Shown here one piece after another: positions 35,187 through 43,635 of a DNA stretch of 64,000 bases. The notes under the pieces were generated by a model. It did no database searches. It saw only the letters and a list, made by a program, of their open reading frames with translations, and was not told the origin of the DNA. Numbering within the stretch: the stretch's first letter is position 1; the number at the start of each line of letters is the position of its first letter. The position numbers were made by a program, and so were the translations under genes. Origin of the DNA: Anaerolineae bacterium (GTDB taxonomy: Bacteria; Chloroflexota; Anaerolineae; Aggregatilineales; UBA2796); NCBI GenBank assembly GCA_019637615.1, contig JAHBVJ010000024.1:1-64000 (forward strand), written 5' to 3'.

Positions 35187-36143
35187 TCACCGTTTGCCCC
35201 GACGCAGTACCGCTCGGATCGCCAACAGGCCGACCACGACAAGCTGAAGACCGATAACAATCGGGATCACGGTACGCGCGGGTGAATTGGAAGCGGAGGC
35301 GGCATCGGCTGCTTTCGGAGAGGGCAGCGTCTCTTGCGTCGGCAGCATCGCCACCGCTTGGGCAGTTGGTTCTGGCTTGGTCACCGTCGCTGCGATGGTT
35401 GCCGTCGGCGGTTCAAGCGTTGCGGTCGCTTCTGCTACCGTCAAATCCATCATGATCGGCGTCTCGGTCGGGGGCAGCGCCGTGCCCGTAGGCAGCGGCG
35501 TGAACGACGCGCGCGGCGTAAACGTCAGCGATGGGGTCAGCGTGATCGTAGGTGTGGCGGTGGGTGGGGGTGGCTTCGTCGGGCGCGGTGGTTGCGCGGG
35601 AGCGCTTCCGCCGCCGCCATTAGCTGCCGTGTTTTGCCCGCCGCTGGAAGTATTCACGGGTGCGGGGGCAGGGGGCGCGCTGCCACCACCATTGTCACCA
35701 AAATCCATCGTGTACCAGCGTCCGTAGCTCCCCTCGGCAACGGCGATCCCCACTTCATTCCAATCACCGAGCATATTGCTGAGGTGGACGGCAGAGTTGA
35801 GCCACCAATTCCACGCCCATTCCAGCGTCGCCGTCGATCCGCCGACCACGTTCTCGCCCACCCGTCCGCCGTAGCCCTGACCAGCCGCGCGGGATTGCGG
35901 CGTCGAGCCGTTCGCCTCGACGTGCGGGCCAACATACGCGTTCGTCGCCAGATATTGACTGTGCGCGGCGGCAGCGGTAGCCAGTTGCCCATTCCACGTT
36001 AACGCTCCTAGCCCGTTTTGAGCGCGGAGGGCGTTCACTTGTTGCAGCATCCACCCTTCATCGCCCCCTTGGGCGTGAATTGGCATCGGTACGCTGAACA
36101 AACTTAGCGTAAATAGCAGAATCAAAGGTAAAATTCGTCGCAT
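35187..36143 (-). CDS. Secreted CAP/SCP-domain protein with C-terminal membrane anchor
   Basis: The 318 residues start with a signal peptide (MRRILPLILLFTLSLFSVPM, cut near HAQ). A CAP domain (about 28-150) follows: VNALRAQNGLGALTWNGQLA, AAHSQYLA, GENVVGG and WNWWLNSAVHLSNML, ending GRWYTMDFGDN. The next 110 residues are a Pro/Thr/Gly-rich stalk. A final helix (VIPIVIGLQLVVVGLLAIRAV) and a basic tail anchor it. It should display the CAP domain outside the cell. The domain's function in bacteria is mostly unknown. Confidence 0.9.
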   Translation of the reverse strand: MRRILPLILLFTLSLFSVPMPIHAQGGDEGWMLQQVNALRAQNGLGALTWNGQLATAAAAHSQYLATNAYVGPHVEANGSTPQSRAAGQGYGGRVGENVVGGSTATLEWAWNWWLNSAVHLSNMLGDWNEVGIAVAEGSYGRWYTMDFGDNGGGSAPPAPAPVNTSSGGQNTAANGGGGSAPAQPPRPTKPPPPTATPTITLTPSLTFTPRASFTPLPTGTALPPTETPIMMDLTVAEATATLEPPTATIAATVTKPEPTAQAVAMLPTQETLPSPKAADAASASNSPARTVIPIVIGLQLVVVGLLAIRAVLRRGKR

Positions 36144-36252
36144 AGCGCATGAGTCTAGCGACTAGATCGGCTGAAAAGCAAGGGGTCTGTCGAAACCTGC
36201 TCATGCAACATTAAGATAAACTGAGCATCTAACCACCAAAGAAGCACACACC

Positions 36253-37263
36253 ATGAACGAACTAAAGCAAAAAATCCTTGGCTGTCTCTATGGGCAAGCC
36301 CTCGGTGACGCGTGGGGAATGCCCGCCTATTTTCATCCTGAACAAACATGGAAGCATTACGGCTGGATCACCGAATTCCTCCCCGGCCCCGCCGATCATG
36401 AAGTCCACGCGGGCTTGCCCGCCGGACGCATCACCGACGACTCCGAGCAAGCCTTCTCGTTGGCGCGTGCCTATCTGAAGCACGGCAGCGTCTCCATCGA
36501 AGCCACCGTCGAGGCCATTGTCGCGTGGTATGACCGCACGGGCGGCGATACGTCGCCCTATGTCGGGCCGAGCACACGGCGCGGCGTGCAAGCCCTCAAA
36601 GCGGGTGCCGATCCGCATAAAGCCGGTGCGCGCGGTGACACCAACGGCGCAGCCATGCGCGTTTCGGTTATCGGCGCGCTGCATCCCGGCGATCCGATGG
36701 GCGCGATTGAAGACGCCGCCATCTCCTGCATTCCCACCCACAACACCAGCGTCGCCATGTCCGGCGCGTGTGCCATCGCCGCCGCCATTGCTGTTGCGCT
36801 CCGCCCCGATGCCACCCTCGATGCGATGGTTGCCGCCGGAATGCTCGGCGCGGAATTAGGCCGCAAGAAGGGCAATTACTGGCTCGGCGCGTCCATTACC
36901 CGCAAGATCGAACAGGCCGTCCAGATCGCCCGCAAAGGCACCGATCCGTTGGCGCGTCTGTGGGAACTCTACGAAGTCGTCGGCTCCTCGCTCGCGATTA
37001 CTGAGACCGTCGGCACGGCCTTTGGCGTCCTCATCATGGCAGATGGTGACCCCAAGCAAGCCGCCACTTACGCCGCCAATCTCTCCGGCGATGCCGATAC
37101 CGTCGGCGCGATTGCATGCGCGATGGCGGGCGCGTACAAGGGCATCGGCGCATTCGAGCAGCACATCCTTGACGTGCTGGACGCCGATCCGATCAACAAA
37201 ACGTATGACATTCGCGGGTTGGCGGATGGCATCGAACAGTACGTCGCGCAGCACGCCAAGTAA
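36253..37263 (+). CDS. ADP-ribosylglycohydrolase-family protein
   Basis: The 336-residue protein follows the DraG/ARH fold. Metal-binding signatures are GCLYGQALGDAWGMP, the acidic TDDSEQ, GDTNGAAMR and NLSGDADTVGAIA. Family members remove ADP-ribose from proteins or nucleic acids, or hydrolyse related N-glycosides. The stop lies 11 bp before a PfkB sugar-kinase gene that is followed by yjbQ, suggesting a salvage or repair role for the released sugar. This is inferred from context. Confidence 0.9.
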   Translation: MNELKQKILGCLYGQALGDAWGMPAYFHPEQTWKHYGWITEFLPGPADHEVHAGLPAGRITDDSEQAFSLARAYLKHGSVSIEATVEAIVAWYDRTGGDTSPYVGPSTRRGVQALKAGADPHKAGARGDTNGAAMRVSVIGALHPGDPMGAIEDAAISCIPTHNTSVAMSGACAIAAAIAVALRPDATLDAMVAAGMLGAELGRKKGNYWLGASITRKIEQAVQIARKGTDPLARLWELYEVVGSSLAITETVGTAFGVLIMADGDPKQAATYAANLSGDADTVGAIACAMAGAYKGIGAFEQHILDVLDADPINKTYDIRGLADGIEQYVAQHAK

Positions 37264-37274
37264 CCCGATCCATC

Positions 37275-38225
37275 GTGGCACGCTTGGTCGTCCTCGCCGG
37301 CATGGTTACTGATCTGATCGCGATGGTCAAGCTGCCGATCATGGCGGGTGCGAGTCAGGATGCCCGCCCGATGCAGTTTGAGGCGGGCGCGTCCGCCAAC
37401 ATCATGATCCTCGCCGCACGGTTGGGGCTGGATGTCGCCGCCTTGGGCGCGCTCGGTGACGATCCGCCCGGTCGCTTCCTGCTCGATGTCCTGAACAGTG
37501 AGCACGTCGATACCGCTGGCGTCCAGATCGTGCCCGGATCGCGTTCGCCGCTCACACTCGCCCTGATCGACTCCGACGCGCATCAGCACGTCTTCATCGG
37601 CAATGTCGGCATTGGCGACTCCATCGCCTTCGATCCCGTTCAGTCCGCCAGTGTGGACGCCGCCGATGCGCTCTACTGGCAGGGCTATGTCCTCTACGAA
37701 ACGCAGATCAAACCGCTGGTCGAGCCTTGTTTGGCGGCGATGCGCGCCCGCCAGCGTCCCGTCTACTTCGACTCCGGCCCCACGCTCAGGAGCATTCCGC
37801 CCGACCGCATCCAATGGGCTGTCCGGCAGTCCACCATCGTCCGCATGACCGAGGATGAGATTGCGCTCGTCGCCGCTGGTCTCACGGGCGAAGATGCCTA
37901 CCGCTACCTGCTCGATCAAGGCGTCGAAGCCGTCATCGTCTCGCACGGCGCGGCGGGCAGCACCCTCATCGCCCGTGACGAACGCGTGCATGTCGCGGGC
38001 TTCGCCGTCCCCGTCGTGGATACCGTCGGCGCGGGCGATAGTTTCAACGCTGCCTTTTTGTACGGCTTGCTGCATCACTTCAACCGCGCGGATTGCCTCC
38101 GTCTCGGCAATGCGGCGGGCGCAGCGGCGGTACAAAAATCCGGCGCGGGGCGCAACGTCCCTACCTGCGCGGAAATCAAAGCTATTTTGCGATCATCTTC
38201 ATTCGATTTGGAGCTACCATGCTAA
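37275..38225 (+). CDS. PfkB-family carbohydrate kinase
   Basis: The 316-residue ribokinase-like protein has the N-terminal glycine pair region (FEAGASANIMILAARLGLDV, GALGDDPPG) and the C-terminal catalytic signature DTVGAGDSFNAAFLYG, with the base Asp. It starts at GTG. It lies between the ADP-ribosylglycohydrolase gene and yjbQ; its last 7 bp overlap yjbQ. The substrate could be ribose or a nucleoside released by the first gene product, but this is not shown by the sequence. Confidence 0.88.
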   Translation: MARLVVLAGMVTDLIAMVKLPIMAGASQDARPMQFEAGASANIMILAARLGLDVAALGALGDDPPGRFLLDVLNSEHVDTAGVQIVPGSRSPLTLALIDSDAHQHVFIGNVGIGDSIAFDPVQSASVDAADALYWQGYVLYETQIKPLVEPCLAAMRARQRPVYFDSGPTLRSIPPDRIQWAVRQSTIVRMTEDEIALVAAGLTGEDAYRYLLDQGVEAVIVSHGAAGSTLIARDERVHVAGFAVPVVDTVGAGDSFNAAFLYGLLHHFNRADCLRLGNAAGAAAVQKSGAGRNVPTCAEIKAILRSSSFDLELPC

Positions 38226-38626
38226 CCGTCCTCGACCTGCAAACCACCCACGGCGACTCGCTGACCGACATTACTGCGCGAGTGCGCGATGCTGTCCAGC
38301 AATCCGGCGTCACCGATGGCATCTGCGTCCTGTTCGTCCCGCACACCACCGCCGCCATTACCATCAATTCGGCGCTCGATCCTGCCACCGCCATCGATAT
38401 CGTTGCCGATCTGCGCCGTTTGGTGCCGACGCGTGTCGATTTCGTCCACCAGTATGACACGCCCGCCGATGCCGCTGGCCACATCAAAGCCGCGCTCGTC
38501 GGGCACAGCGTCACGCTCATCATCGCGGGTGGCAAACTGCTGCTTGGTGGCTCCCAGAGCGTGCTGTTCTACGAATTCGACGGCCCGCGTAAACGTCAGG
38601 TACAGATCAAAATTCTCGCGGGCTAA
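38219..38626 (+). CDS. yjbQ: YjbQ/UPF0047-family protein (secondary thiamine-phosphate synthase-like)
   Basis: The 135-residue protein matches the family closely: VLFVPHTTAAITINSALDP, HIKAALVGHSVTLIIAGGKL and GGSQSVLFYEFDGPRKRQV, with the conserved His and Asn of the metal-binding trimer. E. coli YjbQ has weak thiamine phosphate synthase activity; the main role of the family is uncertain. The ATG at 38219 overlaps the kinase stop (ATGCTAA), which indicates coupled translation. Confidence 0.9.
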   Translation: MLTVLDLQTTHGDSLTDITARVRDAVQQSGVTDGICVLFVPHTTAAITINSALDPATAIDIVADLRRLVPTRVDFVHQYDTPADAAGHIKAALVGHSVTLIIAGGKLLLGGSQSVLFYEFDGPRKRQVQIKILAG

Positions 38627-38632
38627 CACAAC

Positions 38633-38670
38633 AAAAAAGCTGCCCGATCACGCCGACCGGACAGCTTTTT
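38633..38670. terminator. Bidirectional intrinsic terminator
   Basis: AAAAAAGCTG and CAGCTTTTT, extended by a CCG/CGG pair, enclose a short loop. The A and T runs let it stop both the yjbQ operon and the opposite-strand small gene. Confidence 0.85.
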
Positions 38671-38695
38671 CTGCACCCTATACCCGTGTGATGGA

Positions 38696-38914
38696 TTAGT
38701 TGCCCCCGAACAGACTGCCAAGACCCTTCTTCAGGTCATCAACGATGTTGCCATCGTTGTTCTGGTCAATCATCTTGAACATGTTGTCCACCTGACCAGC
38801 GAGCGGCGGAGGTAGTTTCTCCTTGAGAAACGCTACGACCTCATCGATGACCTTCTTCACCGATTCCTCGCTGAGGTTGGTCTTGCTTACGACAGTCTTG
38901 ATCAATTCGTCCAT
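38696..38914 (-). CDS. Small acidic protein with an EF-hand-like loop
   Basis: The 72-residue protein starts MDELIKTVVSKTNLSEESVK and continues with an amphipathic helix. DQNNDGNIVDDL looks like a calcium-binding EF-hand loop. The tail is Gly-rich (LGSLFGGN). No function is known. It stands alone, with a terminator at its 3' side and GGAG upstream. Confidence 0.6.
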   Translation of the reverse strand: MDELIKTVVSKTNLSEESVKKVIDEVVAFLKEKLPPPLAGQVDNMFKMIDQNNDGNIVDDLKKGLGSLFGGN

Positions 38915-39009
38915 GCTGAACTCCTTAGTGCTAGCCCCTACGTACCCCGATGGCGATGACTATAATTCAGCAATGCGCGCGTGTCAAGTTAATATATTTT
39001 AATCTAAAA

Positions 39010-40185
39010 TCATCGCCGCACACGCCATGCTGTCGTTCCCCATGCCAGCCCGCCCGCTTCCGTATCTTCCCAGCCACGTGCGATATTCTCGGTATTCTTG
39101 ATCCGTTTCACACCGCTCTCGCGCCACACGTACACGGCATCCGATACAAATGCAACGCCCACCGGTGAAACTGTGATCCGGTGCGCGAAGTTGGTCTCGC
39201 CGTGGAAGTCAATCGGCGCGACTTTGCTGATCGACTTTTCAGCAGCTTGCCATTCCAGCCCCGCGATCTGCGCACCGTTCATCTTGATCGTGATGAACGT
39301 GGCGTAATTATCGCCCTGTGTGCTATACATCTCCGGCGTACCGTTCATCGGTTGCGCTTGCCCCGTCGCTGGATCGACCAATTCCCACGGCTTGGCGAAG
39401 TACATAATCCCCACATAGGCGCGATCACCGTCGTTCATCCACAAAAAATCATAGAAATTCTCGCGTCCGAGCGATGCCATCACGATCTGTTGCCCGTTCG
39501 GGTCGAAGATGTACAGTTCGCGCATCGGCGGTTCGTGCGAGATCACCAGTGCCAGCCCGCCCGCGCCCCACAGCACACGGATCGCACGTAGCGTTTCCTC
39601 TTTCTGGTACGGCTTCGGCAGGTCTGGCACGATCACTTGTGTCGTGTTGGTCACCAGATTGTAAGTCACCAGTCGGTATGTCAGGCTGTCCAATGCCGGA
39701 TTCTGATCGAAGACGATCTCCGTCCACGCGATGGTTTGCCCATCTGGCGACCATGTTGGGTTGGAGCGCGACACGGCGTTATTCGGCAGCGCGCCTGCGA
39801 AGCCGATCTCGGCAGGCTGCGCCGCGATTTGCACTGGCTGTCGGTCGATCAGGCTCATTACCCACATGTTGCTAGGCCAATCATCGAGGCTGATGTCGGT
39901 GGCGGAATAGCCCAGCGCAGTCAGCGCCGTGACGGTTTCCGGCGCGATTGAATTGAAGGCGATGTAGGCACCGTTGGGTGACATCACGGGGCGGCGATGA
40001 TGCCCGTATTGGGTGAGCTGCTGGATGTCTTCGCTGCCATCGCACCACATCCACAGATCGCCGTCCTTGAGCATGACGAGGCATGGCGCAGCATCCGCCC
40101 GCGTTAGGCGGGGCGTCACGCTGGTGAGCAGCAGCAGTGATAACAGACAACTGACGGCGTAACGCAGTGAACGTGAGGTGATCAT
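39010..40185 (-). CDS. Secreted TolB-like beta-propeller protein
   Basis: The 391 residues begin with a signal peptide (YAVSCLLSLLLLTSVTP, cleavage near TRADA). WD40/PD40-type repeats follow, such as RRPVMSPNGAYIAFNS and NPTWSPDGQTIAWTE. Such propellers bind proteins or ligands outside the membrane. It is transcribed alone. No catalytic motif is visible. Confidence 0.75.
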   Translation of the reverse strand: MITSRSLRYAVSCLLSLLLLTSVTPRLTRADAAPCLVMLKDGDLWMWCDGSEDIQQLTQYGHHRRPVMSPNGAYIAFNSIAPETVTALTALGYSATDISLDDWPSNMWVMSLIDRQPVQIAAQPAEIGFAGALPNNAVSRSNPTWSPDGQTIAWTEIVFDQNPALDSLTYRLVTYNLVTNTTQVIVPDLPKPYQKEETLRAIRVLWGAGGLALVISHEPPMRELYIFDPNGQQIVMASLGRENFYDFLWMNDGDRAYVGIMYFAKPWELVDPATGQAQPMNGTPEMYSTQGDNYATFITIKMNGAQIAGLEWQAAEKSISKVAPIDFHGETNFAHRITVSPVGVAFVSDAVYVWRESGVKRIKNTENIARGWEDTEAGGLAWGTTAWRVRR

Positions 40186-40406
40186 AACGCTTGAAATACC
40201 ATCCTGAATTAGTCCCTGTGAATCCTACATCACTTCTATGATTTTACGATGTCCTGTTAGGAATCTCGAATACTATGTTGAGATGTTGACGATACCCTTT
40301 AGTCGCTCGATCTCCCCAAAACGTCTCTCGGAAAACGATTCTGTTATCCTCACTGCGTTTGTGTGCGGTAATAGGCTAGAATTGCTCCCGACAAAAGGGG
40401 ACAAGA

Positions 40407-41549
40407 ATGCATATCGCTTTCAACGCTTGGTTTTGGGATCAGCCATTTACGGGCAGCGGACAGTATTTGCGGCAGTTGGTGCCAGCGTTGCGCCAGATCG
40501 ATAGCACACTGCGGATCACCCTGATCCTGCCAGATCGGATACACGAGTCGGATGACTTACCAGATGGTGTCGATGCCATCTATGCCAAAACGCGCTTTGG
40601 CGGGCAGTTGGGCAAGGTCTGGTTCGAGCAGACGGCCTACCCGCGTGCAGTCGCGGCGATCAAGCCGGACATCGCGCATGTGCCCTATTGGGGTGGCCCG
40701 TTGGATTCACCCGTGCCGCAAGTCGTCACCATCCACGATGTGATCCCGTTGAGCATGGCGGAATATCGCAGCGGAGCCTTGCCGCGCCTGTATTTTAGCC
40801 TCGTGACGGCTTCCGCCAAAGGCGCAACCGCCATCATCACTGATTCAGAATTCTCCAAACAGGAGATCGTGACCAAGATCGGCGTGCCAGCCGAACGCGT
40901 GACGGCGATCCCGTTAGCTGCCTCGCCCTACTTCCATCCGCGCATCGGAGCCGAACGCGACGAAGAAGTGCGCGCGCGCTACAAACTGCCGGAATCCTAC
41001 GCGCTCTATCTCGGCGGCTATGACGTACGCAAAAATCTGCACGCGCTGATCTCAGCTTACACCTTCGTCGGGCCATCCGTCGGTGAAGAATACCCGTTGC
41101 TGCTGGCAGGCAAACCGCCGACAGACTGGGGATCGCCGCGCTTCCCCGACCTGCCCAATGCCATCCTTGAACGTCCCGAACTCGCGCAGTGGATTCACTG
41201 GCTTGGCCCCGTTGATGAAGCCGACAAACCCGCTTTATACCGTATGGCGAGTGTCTTCTGCTTCCCCAGCCGTTACGAAGGCTTCGGCCTCGGCCCCTTG
41301 GAAGCGATGGCCTGCGGGACGCCTGTCGTAGCCGCCAATGCTTCGTCCGTACCGGAAGTCGTCGGTGAAGCCGCTTATTTGGTTGATCCCGATGATTCCC
41401 GTGCGATGGGCGGCGCGATCATCGCCGTGTTGATCCAGAACGATCTGCGTGATAGTCTGCGTAACCTCGGCTTGGCACAAGCCAGTGCCTTTAGCTGGCA
41501 GCGTACCGCGCGTGAAACCTTGGCGGTTTATCACAAGGTCGTGCGCTAA
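40407..41549 (+). CDS. GT4-family glycosyltransferase
   Basis: 380 residues with a GT-B fold. The acceptor domain starts MHIAFNAWFWDQPFTGSGQY. The donor domain holds YALYLGGYDVRKNLHALI, PSRYEGFGLGPLEAMACGTP and VVAANASSVPEVVGEAA, the GT4 signature with the E-x7-E pair. The ATG follows AAAGGGGACAAGA. A retaining transfer of a sugar to a surface glycan or lipid is likely. No other glycan genes are adjacent. Confidence 0.9.
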   Translation: MHIAFNAWFWDQPFTGSGQYLRQLVPALRQIDSTLRITLILPDRIHESDDLPDGVDAIYAKTRFGGQLGKVWFEQTAYPRAVAAIKPDIAHVPYWGGPLDSPVPQVVTIHDVIPLSMAEYRSGALPRLYFSLVTASAKGATAIITDSEFSKQEIVTKIGVPAERVTAIPLAASPYFHPRIGAERDEEVRARYKLPESYALYLGGYDVRKNLHALISAYTFVGPSVGEEYPLLLAGKPPTDWGSPRFPDLPNAILERPELAQWIHWLGPVDEADKPALYRMASVFCFPSRYEGFGLGPLEAMACGTPVVAANASSVPEVVGEAAYLVDPDDSRAMGGAIIAVLIQNDLRDSLRNLGLAQASAFSWQRTARETLAVYHKVVR

Positions 41550-41664
41550 GAACGTGAATACCGCAGATGCGCTCAGAGGGCATTCTGCTGCCTCTTGGAA
41601 AGGATGGAACCTTAGTTTGATACCTTTGACGAACTTTTCGAAAGTATCGAACTGATGCCGTCCT

Positions 41665-41745
41665 CTTACGTAGCGACCATTCGATGCGAATTTCCGATCA
41701 TAAACATGATCACGAAAGGGCGGAAGCATGATCGAAACGGGTAGG
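41665..41745 (-). repeat. Second copy of the repeat found at 286-366
   Basis: Read on the minus strand it has CGATCATGCTT, then GTGATC, TTTATGATCGGAA, a small hairpin (ATTCG/CGAAT) and CTACGTAAG in the same order and spacing as 286-359. In the first copy the hairpin at that place reads TGGCA/TGCCA, so the pairing is kept while the bases differ. An IS982-family element lies directly next to it. Confidence 0.6.
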
Positions 41746-41754
41746 GTTGTACGT

Positions 41755-42744
41755 AACCTGAGTTTTGGATAAGGATAGGACACCGGCGGAGAAAACGGTA
41801 TCTTTGAGTTACCACACCAAAAGAACCATACCGAAGGTGTCCGATGACAAGTCTACTGGAAGTGTTCTGCGATGTCGATGATTTTTGCCAACAGCTACGG
41901 CGTGAGCAAGCCGCTTTGCCTAAACGGAGCGGTCAACGTCAACGACGCAGTGGGTTGTGCGAGAGCGAAATCATGACCATCCTCATCCATTTTCATCAGT
42001 CGCACTATCGTGACTTCAAAGCCTACTATCGGCAGTACGTGTGTCGGCACTTGACGGCAGAATTTCCCGGCTTGGTCAGCTATTCCCGCTACGTGACGTT
42101 GTTGGCACGGGTGAGTTATGCCCTGACGGCCTATGCATGTAGTCGCCAACGTCCGTGCAGCGGCATCTCGTTCGTGGATTCAACACCGTTACGGGTCTGT
42201 CACAACCGACGTATCCAGCGCCACAAGGTCTTTGCTGGGCTGGCGGCACGCGGTCAGAGTTCGACGGGCTGGTACTTCGGCTTCAAGCTGCATCTGGTCG
42301 TGAATCACCTTGGCGAGTTAGTCGCTTTCAGGTTGACGGCAGGTAATGTCGATGACCGACGACCGCTGCCAATCCTTGCCAAGTCATTATTCGGCAAACT
42401 GTTTGGGGACAAAGGCTATGTCTCTCAACCGCTGTTTAGTCAACTCTGGCAAGACGGCGTGCAACTCGTCACCAAGTTACGCACTAACATGAAAAACCGT
42501 CTTATCCCGCTCATTGACCGTCTGTTGCTCAGAAAGCGCTTTATCATCGAAACCATCAATGACCAACTCAAGAACATCTCGCAGATTGAGCATTCGCGCC
42601 ATCGTAGTCCACGTAACTTCGTACTCAACCTGTTAGCGGGGTTGATTGCTTACACCTTTCAAGACAAAAAGCCGTCCTTGCACTTCACTTCCGACGAGCT
42701 TGCTGCTCTTGTTGCTTGTCCCTAACTTATCCGAAACTCAGGTT
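41755..42744 (+). mobile_element. IS982-family insertion sequence
   Basis: About 990 bp. Terminal inverted repeats are AACCTGAGTTTTGGATAAG at 41755-41773 and, as reverse complement, AACCTGAGTTTCGGATAAG at 42726-42744 (18 of 19 bp). One intact transposase gene lies inside. No clear target duplication is seen, which may mean that the flank has changed or that one end recombined. The element lies between a repeat copy and the PadR operon. Confidence 0.9.
41844..42725 (+). CDS. IS982-family transposase
   Basis: The 293-residue DDE transposase is full length. SEIMTILIHFHQSHYRDFKAY and FPGLVSYSRYVTLL are the IS982 N-terminal blocks. Catalytic Asp residues lie in FVDSTPLRVCHNRR and KLFGDKGYVSQ, and Glu in RFIIETINDQLKN. 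The C-terminal SPRNFVLNLLAGLIAYTFQ is also typical. No stop or frameshift is present, so it may be active. Confidence 0.93.
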   Translation: MTSLLEVFCDVDDFCQQLRREQAALPKRSGQRQRRSGLCESEIMTILIHFHQSHYRDFKAYYRQYVCRHLTAEFPGLVSYSRYVTLLARVSYALTAYACSRQRPCSGISFVDSTPLRVCHNRRIQRHKVFAGLAARGQSSTGWYFGFKLHLVVNHLGELVAFRLTAGNVDDRRPLPILAKSLFGKLFGDKGYVSQPLFSQLWQDGVQLVTKLRTNMKNRLIPLIDRLLLRKRFIIETINDQLKNISQIEHSRHRSPRNFVLNLLAGLIAYTFQDKKPSLHFTSDELAALVACP

Positions 42745-42832
42745 ATTTAACTATAGTAGCGGAAAACTCCTGTCTGATGTTGTCCGCTCGATTTACTATC
42801 GATCTGTGTCCCCGGACGATGACAATCGCCAC

Positions 42833-42849
42833 CCCCTAATAGTTAGGGG
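42833..42849. promoter_or_regulatory. Palindrome upstream of the PadR promoter
   Basis: CCCCTAA-TAG-TTAGGGG is a perfect dyad 17 bp before the -35 box. It could be an operator or the end of a passing transcript. Confidence 0.4.
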
Positions 42850-42865
42850 ATCGGGTTTCCGCTCA

Positions 42866-42926
42866 TTGACAAAACTAGACTCCGGACGTATAGTTTTTTC
42901 TGTAAAACTAGACTCTCGGTGTATAG
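42866..42926 (+). promoter_or_regulatory. PadR operon promoter with duplicated operator-like sequence
   Basis: A consensus TTGACA (42866-42871), a 17-bp spacer and TATAGT (42889-42894) drive the PadR gene. The sequence AAAACTAGACTC plus TATAG, which spans the promoter (42871-42893), is repeated at 42904-42926, 33 bp away (about three helix turns). It lies just before the start codon. Binding of a PadR dimer at both would cover the promoter and the start site. Confidence 0.75.
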
Positions 42927-42934
42927 ATTACGAA

Positions 42935-43546
42935 ATGTCGGTAAAACACAGCCTTCTTGCCCTCTTATATCGTCATCCCATGCACGGTTATGAGCTTGGC
43001 AAACAGCTAACACTGTCCGTCAACGCAGAATGGGATGTGAAACCGGGGCAAATTGCGAATACATTAGCGCGGTTGAAAGAAGCCAACCTTGTCGATGTTG
43101 AGGTTGTGGAAACCAGTGATGCGCCTGACCGCAAGGTGTACTGCATCACGGAGGCGGGGATCGAGGAGCTGCGCAACTGGTATTTGACGCCGGAGGTTCG
43201 TGACTATCGCTTGGGCGATACCTTCTACATCAAGTTGGTACTCAGTCTGATCGATGGCCCGATCAGCCCGGAACAAGTGCTGATGGTGCAGCGGCGTGAA
43301 CTGTACCAACAGTTGCACGAGGCCACCGAGCTGAGACGTGCAGCGAATCCACGTGCTCAGTTACCGTGGGTTCTGCTGCTTGATAGCGCGATCATGCATT
43401 TGGAAGCAGACCTGCGTTGGATCGAAATGTGTGAGTCGCGCCTACCCGATCTAAAGCATTATACGCCACCCAAACCAGAACCCAAGGTGCGTGGGCGTCC
43501 CAAGCGTCAGGCCGGACACGCACTTACGGAACCAGCCAGCGACTAA
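42935..43546 (+). CDS. PadR-family transcriptional regulator
   Basis: 203 residues from the ATG at 42935. The winged-helix PadR domain reads VKHSLLALLYRHPMHGYELG and LARLKEANLVDVEVVETSD, then DRKVYCITEAGIEEL. A C-terminal helical dimerisation arm and a basic tail (KVRGRPKRQAGH) follow. A longer frame running back to 42716 crosses the IS end and is rejected. PadR repressors typically control adjacent ABC exporters, as here, and respond to the exported compound. Confidence 0.9.
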   Translation: MSVKHSLLALLYRHPMHGYELGKQLTLSVNAEWDVKPGQIANTLARLKEANLVDVEVVETSDAPDRKVYCITEAGIEELRNWYLTPEVRDYRLGDTFYIKLVLSLIDGPISPEQVLMVQRRELYQQLHEATELRRAANPRAQLPWVLLLDSAIMHLEADLRWIEMCESRLPDLKHYTPPKPEPKVRGRPKRQAGHALTEPASD

Positions 43547-43635
43547 GCTAGTTCGCACAATATCAGTAGGCGGCATCAGAAATATGCTGTCCAGTTCATG
43601 ACGCACGCGGAAACCCGCACTCGGAGGATAACACA

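Noticed and set aside
37068..38135. 355-codon minus-strand frame opposite the PfkB gene
   Set aside because: Shadow of the kinase gene, with an unlikely residue mix; the kinase motifs are unmistakable.
42716..42934. N-terminal extension of the PadR frame
   Set aside because: It crosses the IS982 end and the promoter; PadR homology starts at 42935.
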